A stretch of DNA of 64,000 bases from Lumnitzera littorea (taxonomy: Eukaryota; Streptophyta; Magnoliopsida; Myrtales; Combretaceae), in contig JAMXBB010000009.1 in the NCBI GenBank assembly GCA_024138015.1, positions 89,905,049 to 89,969,048 on the forward strand. The letters are read 5' to 3'. Under the pieces are notes generated by a model. That model saw only the letters and a program-made list of their open reading frames with translations, did no database searches and had not been told where the DNA came from. The position numbers and the translations under genes were made by a program. Positions 35,706 through 48,500 of the stretch are shown in pieces; positions within the stretch are counted from its first letter, which is position 1, and the number at the start of each line of letters is the position of its first letter.

Positions 35706-35857
35706 AGGTATTGAAGGCACATGAAATACATATGCCTTCAGTATAAAAATTAGCAAAAAGTGAAGGCGCATAATCAAAATATTTTTCTTCTAAGGCTCTT
35801 TTCCATATTATTTTTCAAAAAAGGATCTGTATTCATATAAAACTCACTCCAACAACC
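35706..35857 (-). repeat. Right terminal inverted repeat of the MULE
   Basis: Reverse-complement partner of 32021-32182. Contains its own palindrome, TGAAGGCACATG...CATATGCCTTCA. Confidence 0.65.
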
Positions 35858-36304
35858 TTGGATAAACTACAAATAGATCATCTTATACTGGCTTAATTTA
35901 CCTAAATTTCTTTTTTTATTTATTCATTTTGGTTTTCACGTGATCATTTATTCTTAATTTGATGAATTTATTTAATTTGGACATTAAAATAAAATTTAAA
36001 AAGCACATTATCAAAGTTTTGGACATTAAATACTCAATTTTAAAAGTGGAAATAAATACGCATAAAACACATATAAAAGCTACATTTATAGTTTACTACA
36101 AAGTATTAAGTCTCATGGATGAGATTTGTCAGCTTATCTATATCTTTTAGATGCCATCATTTCACGAAGCATAAAACTGTAGAGTAACCTTATTAATATG
36201 AAAAATATTTTGAAAGATATGTTATACTACAATAAAAAATGATTTTTTCCCCATAAAATTAAAAAATATATATATTTTTGAAAATTATATATATATATAT
36301 ATAT
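35858..36304. other. AT-rich spacer ending at the assembly gap
   Basis: No gene recognised. Ends in TTTTTGAAAATTATATATAT repeats against the gap. Confidence 0.5.
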
Positions 36305-36666
36305 NNNNNNNNNNNNNNNNNNNNNNNNNNNNNNNNNNNNNNNNNNNNNNNNNNNNNNNNNNNNNNNNNNNNNNNNNNNNNNNNNNNNNNNNNNNNNNNN
36401 NNNNNNNNNNNNNNNNNNNNNNNNNNNNNNNNNNNNNNNNNNNNNNNNNNNNNNNNNNNNNNNNNNNNNNNNNNNNNNNNNNNNNNNNNNNNNNNNNNNN
36501 NNNNNNNNNNNNNNNNNNNNNNNNNNNNNNNNNNNNNNNNNNNNNNNNNNNNNNNNNNNNNNNNNNNNNNNNNNNNNNNNNNNNNNNNNNNNNNNNNNNN
36601 NNNNNNNNNNNNNNNNNNNNNNNNNNNNNNNNNNNNNNNNNNNNNNNNNNNNNNNNNNNNNNNNNN
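36305..36666. other. Assembly gap (362 Ns)
   Basis: A run of N. The same motif, TATTTTTGAAAATTATATAT, lies on both sides (36268-36300 and 36699-36724), so the gap length and content are doubtful. Confidence 0.99.
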
Positions 36667-36790
36667 TTGTTTAGATCCATAAACTTACGAGATGTGTTTA
36701 TTTTTGAAAATTATATATATAGATATATATATATTAACTTAGATAATATCTACCTTTAATAGTATCAAACCACTATCTAATAATACTATT

Positions 36791-37583
36791 TAGACCTATG
36801 CAAGGATCAATTCCAAAATGTGAACCGGTTCAAAACTAGCCCAACTCGAATGAAGACTAATCTAAACAAACCGACGAACCGCTAAGCGAGGCTTTAGAGA
36901 ACAGTCGACCTAAGGGGCCTTAAATCAGCAGGCTAACATACCAATTGAACCATTGGTTTAGGCCACTTCAATTAACTTTAAAAAAACAAAAAACAAAACA
37001 AAACAAATACCATCAACTTTAGCTTTTCTACTTACTCTCTCATTCTTACTTTTCCATAACTTTTCTCTTTACTTTTTTATACCGTTATAAATTGCATTGT
37101 AATTTATATTTTTGTTCGGCACCTATACTTTGATTTGAGAAATAATATTTTGTAACGTAGTATCACAAATTACAATTTTATAGTTACGTTATAGTTTATT
37201 TCTTTTTGTATTAATAATGTATTACAAGATTTAACATAAAATCATCATCATGCTCACACAGTTTAAATCAATTATTTCAGAATGGAAAAAAAAATTTAAC
37301 TAAAAATAAAAGTGAACCATTCATACGTCACTACATGTCTACATAAAATATTAGAATTATTTAGAAAAAAATATATAAATATGCTAGTAGATGATAAATT
37401 ATTAATAGTAATTAATGGAAATATGAAAAATCAAATGTGAATAAATATAAAAAAATAAAAAAAAAAATCATCATTCACTTGAACCAACTTGAGCCTGTAG
37501 CTTTAAGGGTCAAGTTTAGTTCAACTAATCATCAACCTGTAAACTGGCGACTCCGAGTCAATTTGGCCTCGTGCACACCTCTA
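36791..37583. mobile_element. Possible hAT-type nonautonomous element
   Basis: About 790 bp. The left end, TAGACCTATGCAAGG, resembles the reverse complement of the right end, TAGAGGTGTGCACGAGG, a terminus style seen in plant hAT-related elements. Flanking octamers ATACTATT and ATACCACT agree only partly. The inside is noncoding, with family-typical 'gaaccggttc' and 'cttgaaccaacttgagcc' phrases. Confidence 0.35.
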
Positions 37584-39060
37584 ATACCACTCTTATTTAT
37601 GATCACTCACTAAAACAATCAGGAAATGGAAGGATGGTGCTTAATTCTAAAATATTTTCAAAATTACTTTTTAAAATGTTGAAAATTATGGAAGTTTGTC
37701 TAATTTTGTAATTTTATTTTTAACAATTCATCTTAATTATTGTTAAGGGTGATGGACCAAACTTATTACAAGATGTTCAAGTTGAATATTTACTTGAATT
37801 CTATTGGACAACATTAGAGTTGAACTCGAATTTGAACTATTCAAATAATTTATTGAATCAAGTTTGAATTTTGTTATATTTGCTTGATTGAATTCACAGG
37901 TCTAATTAACCTTAAGTTGAACTTAAAAACTAATTTAGTTTGACTTGAGAGTTTATACATTAATATTATTTTAATTAAAAAGAATTCTTAAAAAGTTTCA
38001 AATCTAAATAAATTTAATTGAATCCAATTCAAATTCTAACTTATAACTCAAGATGATAGCAGAATTTCAAGACATGAAAAAAGACACACACTTAGGCACA
38101 AGTGCTAGCAAAATTCCAGGCCGGGGGGTGAGGGGGGAATACAAACAAAACAAAAATCGCTTTTAAAACAAATACTGCGAATTGTCATGTAAGAAATAAA
38201 TACCTATGGATTTATTGTAAAGAGAATACGATAATACTATCAAAGATCCAAACTAAAATGTAAGAATGATAATTGTCATAATTGAATGAAAAATTTAGAT
38301 TTAATGGAAATCCAATTATTATAATAGTTTGAAAATGAGAATCTAAAAATAAAAAATAGTTAAGAATTTATATGGAAAAGAAACAAAACGTTATGGATGA
38401 AATATCTACTTTTCTCCTAACTAACATTCTTCATAAGTGAGCATTGTCCATGCAAAAAAAGTAGAGAGTTGCAAATTTTTTGCAAAGAAATCATGATATG
38501 ATACTGCAGAAGCTGTTTAGAAAAGATCTGAACCAAAATGCAAGACAGACACATTGTCAGCTTATGAACGTTGAATAGAATAGCATCTTCATGGTACGGA
38601 TACATGGTATACGGGAATCAAAATGGGGTCCTTAATTCCAATAATTCGTGTCAATCATCAACGTCCAAGGTTTTGTATTTTTCCTTGGTTGCCAAGCGTA
38701 CATGCATATCAGCTCAGGAGCCCGATATTGGATGAGCCTTGCTTATTCCTTTTTTTTATTTTTAAATCTATGCAAAAATTAAAAGAAGGAAAAGTGTACG
38801 TTTAATCTCAATATTCTATTTGGGTACTAATTCCAACTTTTACATTTCAAGACTTTTATTAACTCTATTGAGTTTTTCAATCCATTAAGATATATAATGG
38901 CTCTTAATTTTGTCGATAATAATTATTAGTTTAAATAATTAATATCGCAAATTATGTAGTAATCAGATGAACTGATTAAAAATTGAAAAATTAGAAGAAA
39001 AAGAAAAAAGAAAAAGGGGTAAAATATTAAAATAAAATAAAATAACCTGGCCACTCAACC
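37584..39060. other. Intergenic AT-rich region with repetitive phrases
   Basis: 37740-38060 is rich in recurring TTGAA/TTCAA phrases like those inside the auxilin-like gene's last intron (42690-42990), suggesting related nonautonomous transposons. A G-rich run lies near 38119-38138. A minus-strand frame near 38417-38605 is possibly kinase-like but too weak to name. Confidence 0.35.
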
Positions 39061-39065
39061 ACCTG

Positions 39066-39242
39066 AGAAATGGCATGCTTATCGAGCATGCAAACATAGA
39101 CGTTTGGATATTGATGGCGCCGAGAGGTATCTATGGCAGACTTTGGTGGGGCGAAGACCTTCCAAATGAGAGCGAGTCCGGCAGAGCCGATCTGGTTAAG
39201 CAGGTCGTAGTCCTGGAGGGGCTTCGGGACGATTGTTTATCT
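39066..39242 (-). pseudogene. SCY1-like (SCYL2) protein N-terminal fragment
   Basis: The minus strand encodes about 57 residues: PKPLQDYDLLNQIGSAGLAL, then IWKVFAPPK and QYPNVYVCMLDKHAISQ. This matches the start of the pseudokinase domain of plant SCYL2-like proteins, which act in clathrin-linked trafficking. The segment is clearly GC-richer than its surroundings. An AG precedes it (ATCAATACAG) and a GT follows (CAG|GTGG), so it could be one former exon. I see neither the first exon nor the rest of the pseudokinase and HEAT-repeat part nearby. It is either a gene fragment moved by a transposon or the remains of a dead copy. Confidence 0.65.
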
Positions 39243-39266
39243 GTATTGATATCACCGTCTATTTAA

Positions 39267-40620
39267 TACATTTACTTATCTCTATTAAATTAAATACAAA
39301 TACATATGCTTGTTTTGCTACGACTATTCCAATCCAAATCCAATAATTGGACCCTCCTCTACCTCCAATTTCAATTTCAGATACGGACATGGAATGCAAT
39401 TTTTTTTTTTTTTCTGCCTATCGTTTTTCTTCCCACCACCACCACCACCCCCCAAAACTTTTATTATTTTTATTATTTCAATTAATCAATATACATTTAA
39501 TAACATTATTTATTTAAATTAATTTTGTTATCAAAACCAATTTGACTGAAATTCTACTTCATAGAAATTGAAAAATATTGAGAACTCTAATGAAAAAAGA
39601 AAAAGAAAAAGATTAAAAGTTTAAATAGAAGTAAGCAAACTCAATAACTAAAAGTATAGTTTTTCTATAAAAAAATTCATCTTGAAATTATGATGTATAT
39701 TAAATATCTAAAGATTGTGTAACAAGTATGACCTTGACACTTATTAAGTATACAAGCAAAACAATAATAATAATAATAATAATAACAACGACGACGACGA
39801 CAATAATAATACCAATAATAAAAGAAAAAAATTGATATGCTTGTCTTTCTCATAGAGTACTCACAAGTTTTTCGTTGTTAATGGCAAGAAGCCCCTCCGA
39901 CCTCCTCTTAAGTCCGTGGTTAATCGTCTTACCGTCCAACCAAGGCCAGAAAAGGACAAACGGATCAAACAAACACAAAAGAGGAATAAGATTCGCTAGA
40001 TTCCATAAGTAGAAACGATAGCAATCAAGAGAAATCATGCTCTTATACAAACCACTCAATGTGCTGCCAATTCAGTCTCTTTCGGCAATCACCCATCATG
40101 AAAATATGGAGGCATGAGAACCATTAATTGTTCTGACACGAATCTAAATTGAATCGGGTCATGAAAGTGATTGCTCATAGGTGGTACTCATTGGCATTTT
40201 GCATGGAGTTCTTCAACGTTGGAAAAGGTTTGATTACCCGACAGTGCCTGGACATATGGAGTAAGGACCTTGTCCAAGTCTAACTAATGCTTGAATTTCG
40301 AATTAACAGAAACCTAATATGCAGACAGGTCCTGATCCTTAATTAATTTTCAGTGATTCATACACTGAATGCATTATTGGCTTGCACAATCATAATCCAT
40401 TACTTAATGAATTTTACCAAAAAATAAAAAAGGTTGAGTGAATCGCATGCATACCTTCATAAGCAGTAACCAAATGCAGATGGGAAAACTAAACTTCTAA
40501 ATCATACATTAACCTCTCACAACATTCGAAAGTATGTACATATTTTCAAATTGTTATTTGTTGATAAGCCATTTTGAGTATGGGTTTCCAAGTTCAGACC
40601 GACCTTTTTATGGCACTGGT
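39267..40620. other. Intergenic region with microsatellites and an exon-like island
   Basis: Holds a T-run and CCACCACC run (39400-39455) and a compound AAT/ACG microsatellite (39765-39812). A GC-richer minus-strand island lies at 39860-40060 (reading LANLIPLLCLFDPFVLFWPW) and ends at a good donor, GTGAGT. I do not recognise the island, and no start or partner exon is seen. Confidence 0.35.
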
Positions 40621-40624
40621 CCAA

Positions 40625-40966
40625 CTATAGAAGTGCAGTCCGACCTCCCTTTGCAAGTGTTGCTCTAAGCAGCTCGGGTTCCTTCCACATGAGCGAGGCC
40701 AAGTCACTAAGGGGTCTTATTGACCTCTCATGAGTTATCAGCACAGGCTCCCACCAATCTGGAAGAAGATCTCCAAGTCTCTGAGAACCTAGGCCTTCAG
40801 ACTTAAGTTGACAGAGGCCAAGCCCATGGAATTCAAGTAGAGCCATGTGAGAACAGTTAACCAAAATGAAAAGTTGATAGCCGCTTCTAGCGCACTCACA
40901 CAAAATCTGGAGCAAACCCTCAATGGTAGGATCCACTTTCCTTAGTTGGCTTAGTCTCATCCTCAA
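40625..40966 (-). CDS. Unrecognised open reading frame, 113 residues
   Basis: Minus-strand ORF with balanced codon use and higher GC than the neighbourhood, starting MRMRLSQLRKVDPTIEGLLQ and containing LGDLLPDWWEPVLITHERSI. I do not recognise a family. It has no signal peptide or membrane segment. It may be a remnant exon of a gene or transposon, or a chance ORF. It lies 1.6 kb beyond the 3' end of the auxilin-like gene, on the same strand, with no splice link that I can see. Confidence 0.3.
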   Translation of the reverse strand: MRMRLSQLRKVDPTIEGLLQILCECARSGYQLFILVNCSHMALLEFHGLGLCQLKSEGLGSQRLGDLLPDWWEPVLITHERSIRPLSDLASLMWKEPELLRATLAKGGRTALL

Positions 40967-42526
40967 TAAATAGAGGATAGATCATGAGTAAATCATTTAT
41001 ACACTTGCACATTTTTGCCTATATTCTATTCATACTCCCTCCCTCTAACATTCAATTGACTTACACATTGGAATAGCCACATTAGAACATCCTCTAACAC
41101 CTTCTTAATTGTTATGTGAATTTTTTTTGCCGGCACCCATCTGCTTACTTAAATTTCCCTCAACCACCCTCCGTGTTCAGCAACAATTTTAGGATGTTAG
41201 CATCGATTTAGGGACATACGAAAATTTTTAAAAGTGATGGGAAGGTACAATCACATTTAGGAGTTTAGAAGGTTTATCTTGATCGATAAGTTTAAGGGTA
41301 CATTTGCCAAAAAGGTTGGTTCCCGGTTCATAAAATTGAATTAAGAGAAACATGATATGCAGATAGACCGAAGGGTTCAACAATTTTAATGATTCTCTCG
41401 CAGGAGTCATTATTGGCTTGCAAGATAACCACCATATTGGATAACATTAGCAACAATTAGTAATTGTGGTGATGAGAATCGATTACTGAATGCTTTCTAG
41501 GGAAAAAAAAATTCAGTACCTTATTCATAATTCTGAAAGAAAAATTTTAAATCTTCAATAAACTTACAGAAGGATCAGGATTTCGGGTACATTTTATTTT
41601 TTCTTTTTTCCTTTCAAGAAAACAAGGAATGAAAAAGAATATTATCTAGGAAAGAGAGTTTTTACCAGAACTGTATCACTGTACCTGATAAAACAGTAAA
41701 ACTTTCTGAATCCACTACTTGACTATTTTACTTGAATCAAATGTTAAAGCTAAAGGAGGACCTTGGATTCGAGGGAGAACTCTTTCGATAGGTAGCTCGC
41801 GCCTAGGTGACACTAAAAATCTAAACAATGCTCCTAGATATCTAGGAGAATGATTTACCAGCCAAAATGAAAATAATACAGACATCTTTCAGTTTCATCC
41901 AATCTGGTTGGGTGGTCGGAAAAAACACAATCCCTATGCTTCTTTCCAGCGACATAATGGGTCAATCCTAGGCATCAAAGAGTGTTTAATTAGCATCTCC
42001 ATTTCAATTGAAACATGGGTTTGATTCATACACTATGTTCTCAAATATTTACCACCCATGGCCAGGTGAAAGCAAAGAACAGGACTTCTATACAGGAATT
42101 AAGGACTTTTAAGTCTTGACTGGACAAGTAACAGGGTATGTAATTGATATGAATAATTAATTGCAGGGTTACATACAATAATTTACCATTTGAATTCAAT
42201 ATGTACGATGTAATAAACAATTTATATATCAGAAAAGAATCGGGAAATTACAAAAAGAGAAGCAGGAACTGTGTTCACTCGGAATGATGTGGCTGTGGTG
42301 GCTTGATAGATCTGATTGCTACATAACCCTTCATCAACCTGCACAACCTTCAGCGTTTGTAAAGGCCCAAGAGATATCAACTGCTTCAAGCCTATATATG
42401 TCAGCAGCTTCTGAAGAGAACAGCCTTCAATAAAACTTACTGATATGCAGAAATAGATCATCCAATCCTCCAGAAGCTCCAGTATAAAAAAATGGTTCAA
42501 GTAATATGTCAAAAAATTGCGGCATA
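40967..42526. other. Downstream intergenic region of the auxilin-like gene
   Basis: Contains the second copy (about 41338-41440) of a roughly 100-bp segment also seen at 40300-40400, sharing GAATTAA.AGAAAC and CATTATTGGCTTGCA. The last 250-300 bp are the likely 3' UTR of the gene. No other gene is seen. Confidence 0.45.
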
Positions 42527-45500
42527 TCAAAAGAGCTCGTCAGAGTTGAACTTGTTCCAGGCCTCCTGTAATACATATAAAATGTTCCATTTACAATGTC
42601 TCATTAATTTAAAAGAGAGAAACAATCCGCTATACTAGAAAGGCTTGCCATGACAACCATGAATTGACCTTACAAATAACTCCTACTAAAGTTGTCAATA
42701 AATCAAGTAGAGATGGCACAATATTGAACTTGATTTGACTCAAGCTTGATCAAGCTTACAATTTTAAGCTCAATCTTGACTCAAAACAGTATTCGACAAT
42801 TTTGAATTAAGCTCAATTAAGCTCGTTTTATTCTGAAATTTTTATTTTTCGTCTAACTAAAATAATAATAATAATAATGAACGAATTCAACTAACTCTTG
42901 ATCTTGACTTCAACTCAATTAATCCTACAAGCTTGTCGAATCAAACATCAAGAAACTCAAGCTCAACTTAATGTACTCAAATAGCTTGAGTTCGATGTCA
43001 AATTGATTGCAATAGAATCAAACCCAAGTACTATTGAACCAATCCAAGTAGCCTGCAAGTACATTTTTCTTGGGAAATATTCACTAGAACTTAATTTTTC
43101 CTTTTTTTCTTTTCAGGACCCATATATCCAAAATTTTCATTTCATGTTCTATGTTCTAAAAAGGGATGAAAATAGGACCCCTGTTACTCTGTCACAAGTA
43201 CCATTAATGTTAGGTACTAAAAAGAAAATAGACTAAAACAAAATATAAATTCTAAAATCAAAAAAGCACAATGCAATGGAAGGATCTAACTTTTTCTTAA
43301 GTATGACAGAATTTAGAGTTTAGTTTGTATCGGTTGTGTGTGATTCTTTTCCTTGTAAATTAATTGATAAAACAGAAATAGCTGGATGCCATAACATGTT
43401 TAGTGATCGATGTGTAAAATGAAAATGGTAAATTTGTTTTGGATGAAACGTAATTGCAATAGAAACTTAATGAAAAGAACTGTGGGTTGCTTTGAATACA
43501 GAGCTTGGAGTATCGAATACAGCACCTTGACAATGGCCAAATGCAGCCAAAAGCCCCATATAGCATTTTACCACAACCCTTAATAACCTGACGACATTTT
43601 CATACTTTTTCATTTCAACTTGAATATTCCTTTTTAAAGAAAAAAAACTTTGTTTTTATTTTGTTTTATTTTATTTTTTCATTTCAGAACCTGAATTGTC
43701 ACAGTACTTGCAACAGAAAGTAAAAAGGGCCCTATTTTGATTCATATTTAAAAACTTAGGTCCCGAAATGAAAAAGATGAAAACAAAGGCCCTAAATAAA
43801 AAAGTAGAGAAAATTAGACTCTTCAGTGTATTATTACCAATTTTGTTCATTTGTACCCCTATTTCCCACTTTTAAAAAATGCAGAAAACAATTCTTTGCA
43901 CTTACAATTATAATTTCATTTGCTCAGGATGAACTTCGAAAGTTTTTAAACTCTAGAGCTTTTGGACAGCAAGTAGTAATGTAAAGGGCTGGATTCCTTG
44001 CAAGCTAACATGAAAAGGCATTAATGGTTCCACTCCAGTAAAGCAACATTGCCTAAAACGTTGAGGCATAAATAGATGAAAGACTCATGGAGGTGTTGTG
44101 ACAAGAAGTGCTATTGTTATATCAGAGGAAAATTTCTTTCACCTGTAATGCAAGATCAATGTCAAGAATTGTAGAAATTATTTACAAGTCTGATGTGGTA
44201 AAAACGAGTCAACAGGAATATTTTGCTCCATGCAGATAATTTCCACCACATGAATTTCAGAATCATGTTTTGATAGTCAGCGCATAGTAAAAAAAAGTCA
44301 GTAGACAAATCTGATTTATAAAGACTGCTGTCAACTAATACCAGAAAGATTTCAATTTTAATTCATATAATAAGTCAGTTAAATACCTTAAGGAGATCAA
44401 ACACTTTCTCAGCAATGTACTTCTGTTGAAGGTTTGCACCTTTCTGCTGCACTTTATCTGGATGAATGCATAGAGTTGCCTTCCTGTATACTTTTTTAAC
44501 TGAGGCACCGGTCATTAAATCAGTCAGAGAAACTGGCTGCCAACCACATTCAGGCCAGAGCACCTGATTAATAAACACACAAAACTGGTTAGTAAGGAAA
44601 AGAAAAATCACAACATAAATGATGTGCTAACAGAGGGGGGGAAAAAATAAAGAAAGGGGACTCCATTTCCTATTTTTGTCAGTTTCGTGTAGGATATTTC
44701 CCATTTTTTCTTCAGTTACAAGTTTAAGTAATCTTTTTAGGCATATAGAAATTTCTTAGTGTGTTTTCCCTATTCTATTACTAAACTAATTAGTTGACTA
44801 AAAGTTTAGTGTTTCCCATTTCATTAATTTAGTATAGTTTTGTACTATTCCTACGGATAAGAGGTTTTTCTTGTAATGAAAATATATTAGAGATGGAATA
44901 AACTAGAAAGTTCTCTGTAAAACTCAGATCATATAACTCAGGTTTTAACGATCTATCCTTTTTTTCTCTCTTGATTTTGTGCACTATATAAAAATAGAGT
45001 TAGGACTCATCATTTTCTATGTTGCACATCATGTAAATGGATAATATGCCAATTCAATTAGTCTTTTGCTTGTCAAGACCATAGACTGATAGTCCATATC
45101 CCTTTATTTTCTTCTTTTTGTTTTTAACTAAATCATAAAAAACCAAAAACACCAAAAACAAGAATTATTGCACATACTAATAGAAGTCATTTGCAACATT
45201 ACAATCGTTCCTTAAGCAAACTAAAAATTCTCATCTACGCACCCAAATATTTTCACTAAAGATTTTCTTGAGGTACATATAAGTCAGGCATGAATAAGGG
45301 AGTTAAAAAGAAATGATTTGAAAGTTTGACATTCCAACTCTAGGATGTTGATGGGTGGACAACAGCCACATGAACTAAATCAGCAGAAGCAGATGAATAA
45401 ATAGTGTCAACAAACAAGTTCACCAAGATAGTAAAAAGGAACCATCAGAAAACCTTATTCTACTAGTCCCACCAGCCCTGGTCAAGCCAAGAATTAAAAA

Positions 45501-48500
45501 ACTCGATGCATTCTTGCAACAGCTGAGCTAATACATAGATTTGCCTTTTTGTGTTTCTCATCTTACACTGCTTGTATATCACCAGCTTACTCAAACAAGC
45601 AACTTAATAAATTGTTTCTTTTATGATTCTATCAAATATAAAAGGAGGGCCGAAGTATGAACATACATAATGCAGTGTGGCTAAAAGAGCACGCAAGTTT
45701 CCCTCTTTACCAGCAGCCCACCGCTTTATCTCGGTATCTAGGGTTTCAGCAATCCTCTGGAAGTGTACAAGAATAAAAGTACTTAAGAATTACATAAGCC
45801 ACACAATACAGTGAAAGCCAGTACAAGACACATGGATCCTATTACTGTTTACAGATGCGATATACAGCAATAAAAGAAAGCAACTTATGGAATTTTAATA
45901 CTGAATTATAGTGGACCATGATAAAGCTAAAAATGCTTTCACATATATGTTAAACATGTACTATCATTGTCTTAAGTTCTTACAACAATGATCTAAATAA
46001 CCTAGACCTCCTGTTTCTAGTTCTTTCCTTACTGTAAGATGTTAAGTGTCCAATCTGTCCAAGGACAGCAAAACATGAGCAATGTTTAGAGGGGAAACAA
46101 GAAGATCAATGAGCAGGTTTATGCAAGATGGCAAATCAACCCATGTAAGTCTTCTTGGAATGTCCTGAGAAAACTTGTATATATATTTTCCACCATTGAG
46201 AAACCACTCATACAAGGATGAAGATGGACAACAAATGGGTAATACTGCTCAAGTTTTTTGTTCTTCTTACTTGTCTCTCCTCTTGTTCTCTCTGAATTTG
46301 AAGATCCCTCTCATTCTTCTCTGCTAGTGCTCTTGCCTGAAGATTGCATAAAAATGCTTCAAAAATTTGGGAAAGCTGAATAAACCTTACAACATATGGT
46401 TTAAGAGATTACATACATCCTATAGAGCCTTTTATAGAACTTTCATTGCTTTTTGAACTTTATCATTTTGTTTCTTTTCATGGGTAAGAGTGAACAGTAG
46501 ACTTACTGCTCGTTCTTGGGTCCTTTGATGCCGCTCCAATCTGACCCTTCGCCTTTCTTCACTTTCACCTTCAAATTCCTGAATGTCTCCAGCCGATGCA
46601 GCACCTTTTACCAGCAGAGAATAATGAAAAATTGCAAACATGAATAAGTCAGATACTAAACTAAGTACTGAATTTCAGCCATTGTACCAAAAGCCAAAAA
46701 GTTATATTACCATTAAAAACACAAGAAAGATCCTCAACAAAACTTGCCGCTATTGATGATTCTCTTAACCTTGATGCTGCTGCAGCTGATGCCTTAGCCA
46801 ATTCAGTGCTCTGCTTGCTACTAAAATTTGGAGCTTTTGCAGCAGCAGCCATCTTCCCCCGAGCCACTGTAGCAGCCTTTTCCTGAGCTTCTGCAGCAGC
46901 TCTTTCAACAGCACCCCTTTCTGCTTTCATCTGTGCCTCAAAAGCCTTCTCACGTGCTTCCTGCCGCCTTGCTTCAGCTGCAGCCTTTTCAGCTCTCTCT
47001 TTTGCCAGTGCAGCAGCTCTCTCACGTGCTTCAGCCTGTGCTCTTTGAACAGCAGCCCTTTCTGCGAGCCGTCTAGCTTCAGCATTTGCTTTCTCGAGAG
47101 AGGCCTTTTCAGCTTTCAGACGAGCCTCAGCAGCTGCTCTTTCACGTGCTTCCCTGGTAGCCCTTTCCACTGCTTGCCGGGCCCTCTCCCTTTCTTTCTC
47201 GAGTCTCCTGTGTTCATTCTCCTTTTCTTTTCTTTCTCTCTCTTTCTCAAGCTTCCACTGTTCTCCCTCTTCCTTTTCCTTCTGCAGCTGTCCCTGTTCT
47301 AGCCTCTCCTGCTCCCTGAAGGTATTTTTCTCCTCCACATCTTGTTTGCTCTCCCTGATTCCCTTTGCATGCTCAAACTTTGTCTCAGCTCTGTCCATGG
47401 CCCCTTTCATAGTGGCTGCTGATGCTGCTCTATCAGGCTGCACACCCACTTCATCACAAGAGAAGTCATTAGCAGTGCTCCTACTCCAACCCATGGCAAC
47501 CCTTCCAGATTCATCCACCCTTGATGCAGTTGAACTTCTGGCTGCTGTAGGAACTGAGTAACAATCTCCAGACCGCCCATTCAAATCTTGGAAGGAAGAG
47601 AATTCATGAATCTTTGTAGCACTCGAAGAACCAGCAGAGCTTCCTCTTGAAGACGGAACAGGTGGGGGAGGGGCAGGTCTAGAAGGTGGTGGTGCACGTG
47701 TTGGTTGTGTAAAGAGAGGAACCTCAGATACAGTTAGCCACACATCATCAGATGATTTCACAATCTTTTGAGACCAAGGTGGGGTATCTACATGAGCACT
47801 TTTCTCACTTGACTTGACCTGACTGGATTTTGGGGATGATGCAGCCTGACGGAATGACTTACGAGAACTGGTGAAAACTGACGGCATTTTAAAAAAGCTC
47901 CTCGGCGATCCATGATTATCCTCTACCGGAAGCTTCCTCCCTGAGTGTTCCCCTGGACTTCTCCCAGAAAATTGTTCTGCAATTTCTTTACTAGAATAGG
48001 TTGGATGCTCACTTGTTCCCTGTGTCCTCATAGGGCTTCCTTCCTTCCCTGTATCAGTTTTGAAAGATGAAAAGGAGCTCGTGGGTTTCCCCAAACTACC
48101 AAAAGGATCCAAGTCATCATATGCTTTTGCTCCATCAGTGGAAACAGATGTACCATTAGCTTTTCTGCTTCCCGACGAAGCAACATGTGGAGATGTTGTT
48201 GTGAACATCGCATTGTAGTCTTCTGATGATTTACTAGTCTTACCTATGGATCTGAAAGACCACCTAGACTCTGGTTTTGGCCTAGGAAAAAAGAGGTAAA
48301 GAGAACAACAATCACCTGAAGTTTATTCTACTGCAGAAGCAACATCAATAATTTAAAAAGAAAAAGAAAGAGAAAGGAAATGATCTAAACAGACTCACAC
48401 TTGAGAAGCAATGATCTTAAAAAATGTTTCATTTCACCACTATGTAACCAGACAATATGACAAGTAAAACTCAAGATGAGCATTATTTCAAATAATTTTT

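Larger units (their letters stand above)
32021..35857 (+). mobile_element. Mutator-like DNA transposon (MULE), decayed
   Basis: A plus-strand transposase pseudogene flanked by imperfect inverted repeats of about 150 bp. The left inner part (ACTTTTTGATAATTTTTACA, 32128-32148) and the right inner part (reverse complement ACTTTTTGCTAATTTTTATA) match, as do GAGTTTTATA near both ends and the paired TGAAGG...CCTTCA blocks. Flanking 9-mers (CCCTTGAAG-like left, CCTTGGATA-like right) are only a weak target-duplication candidate, so the outer ends may be off by about 10 bp. Confidence 0.75.

Noticed and set aside
36278..36682. ORFs spanning the N run
   Set aside because: Artefact: unknown bases cannot be read as codons.
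38690..38745. Kinase-like YRAPEL phrase on the minus strand, possibly more of the SCYL2-like gene
   Set aside because: The order relative to other weak matches is wrong and the flanking translation shows no kinase pattern.
46661..48213. Plus-strand frames at 47045-47302 and 47346-47561 and an alternative minus frame at 48028-48213
   Set aside because: Shadows of the long second exon of the auxilin-like gene.
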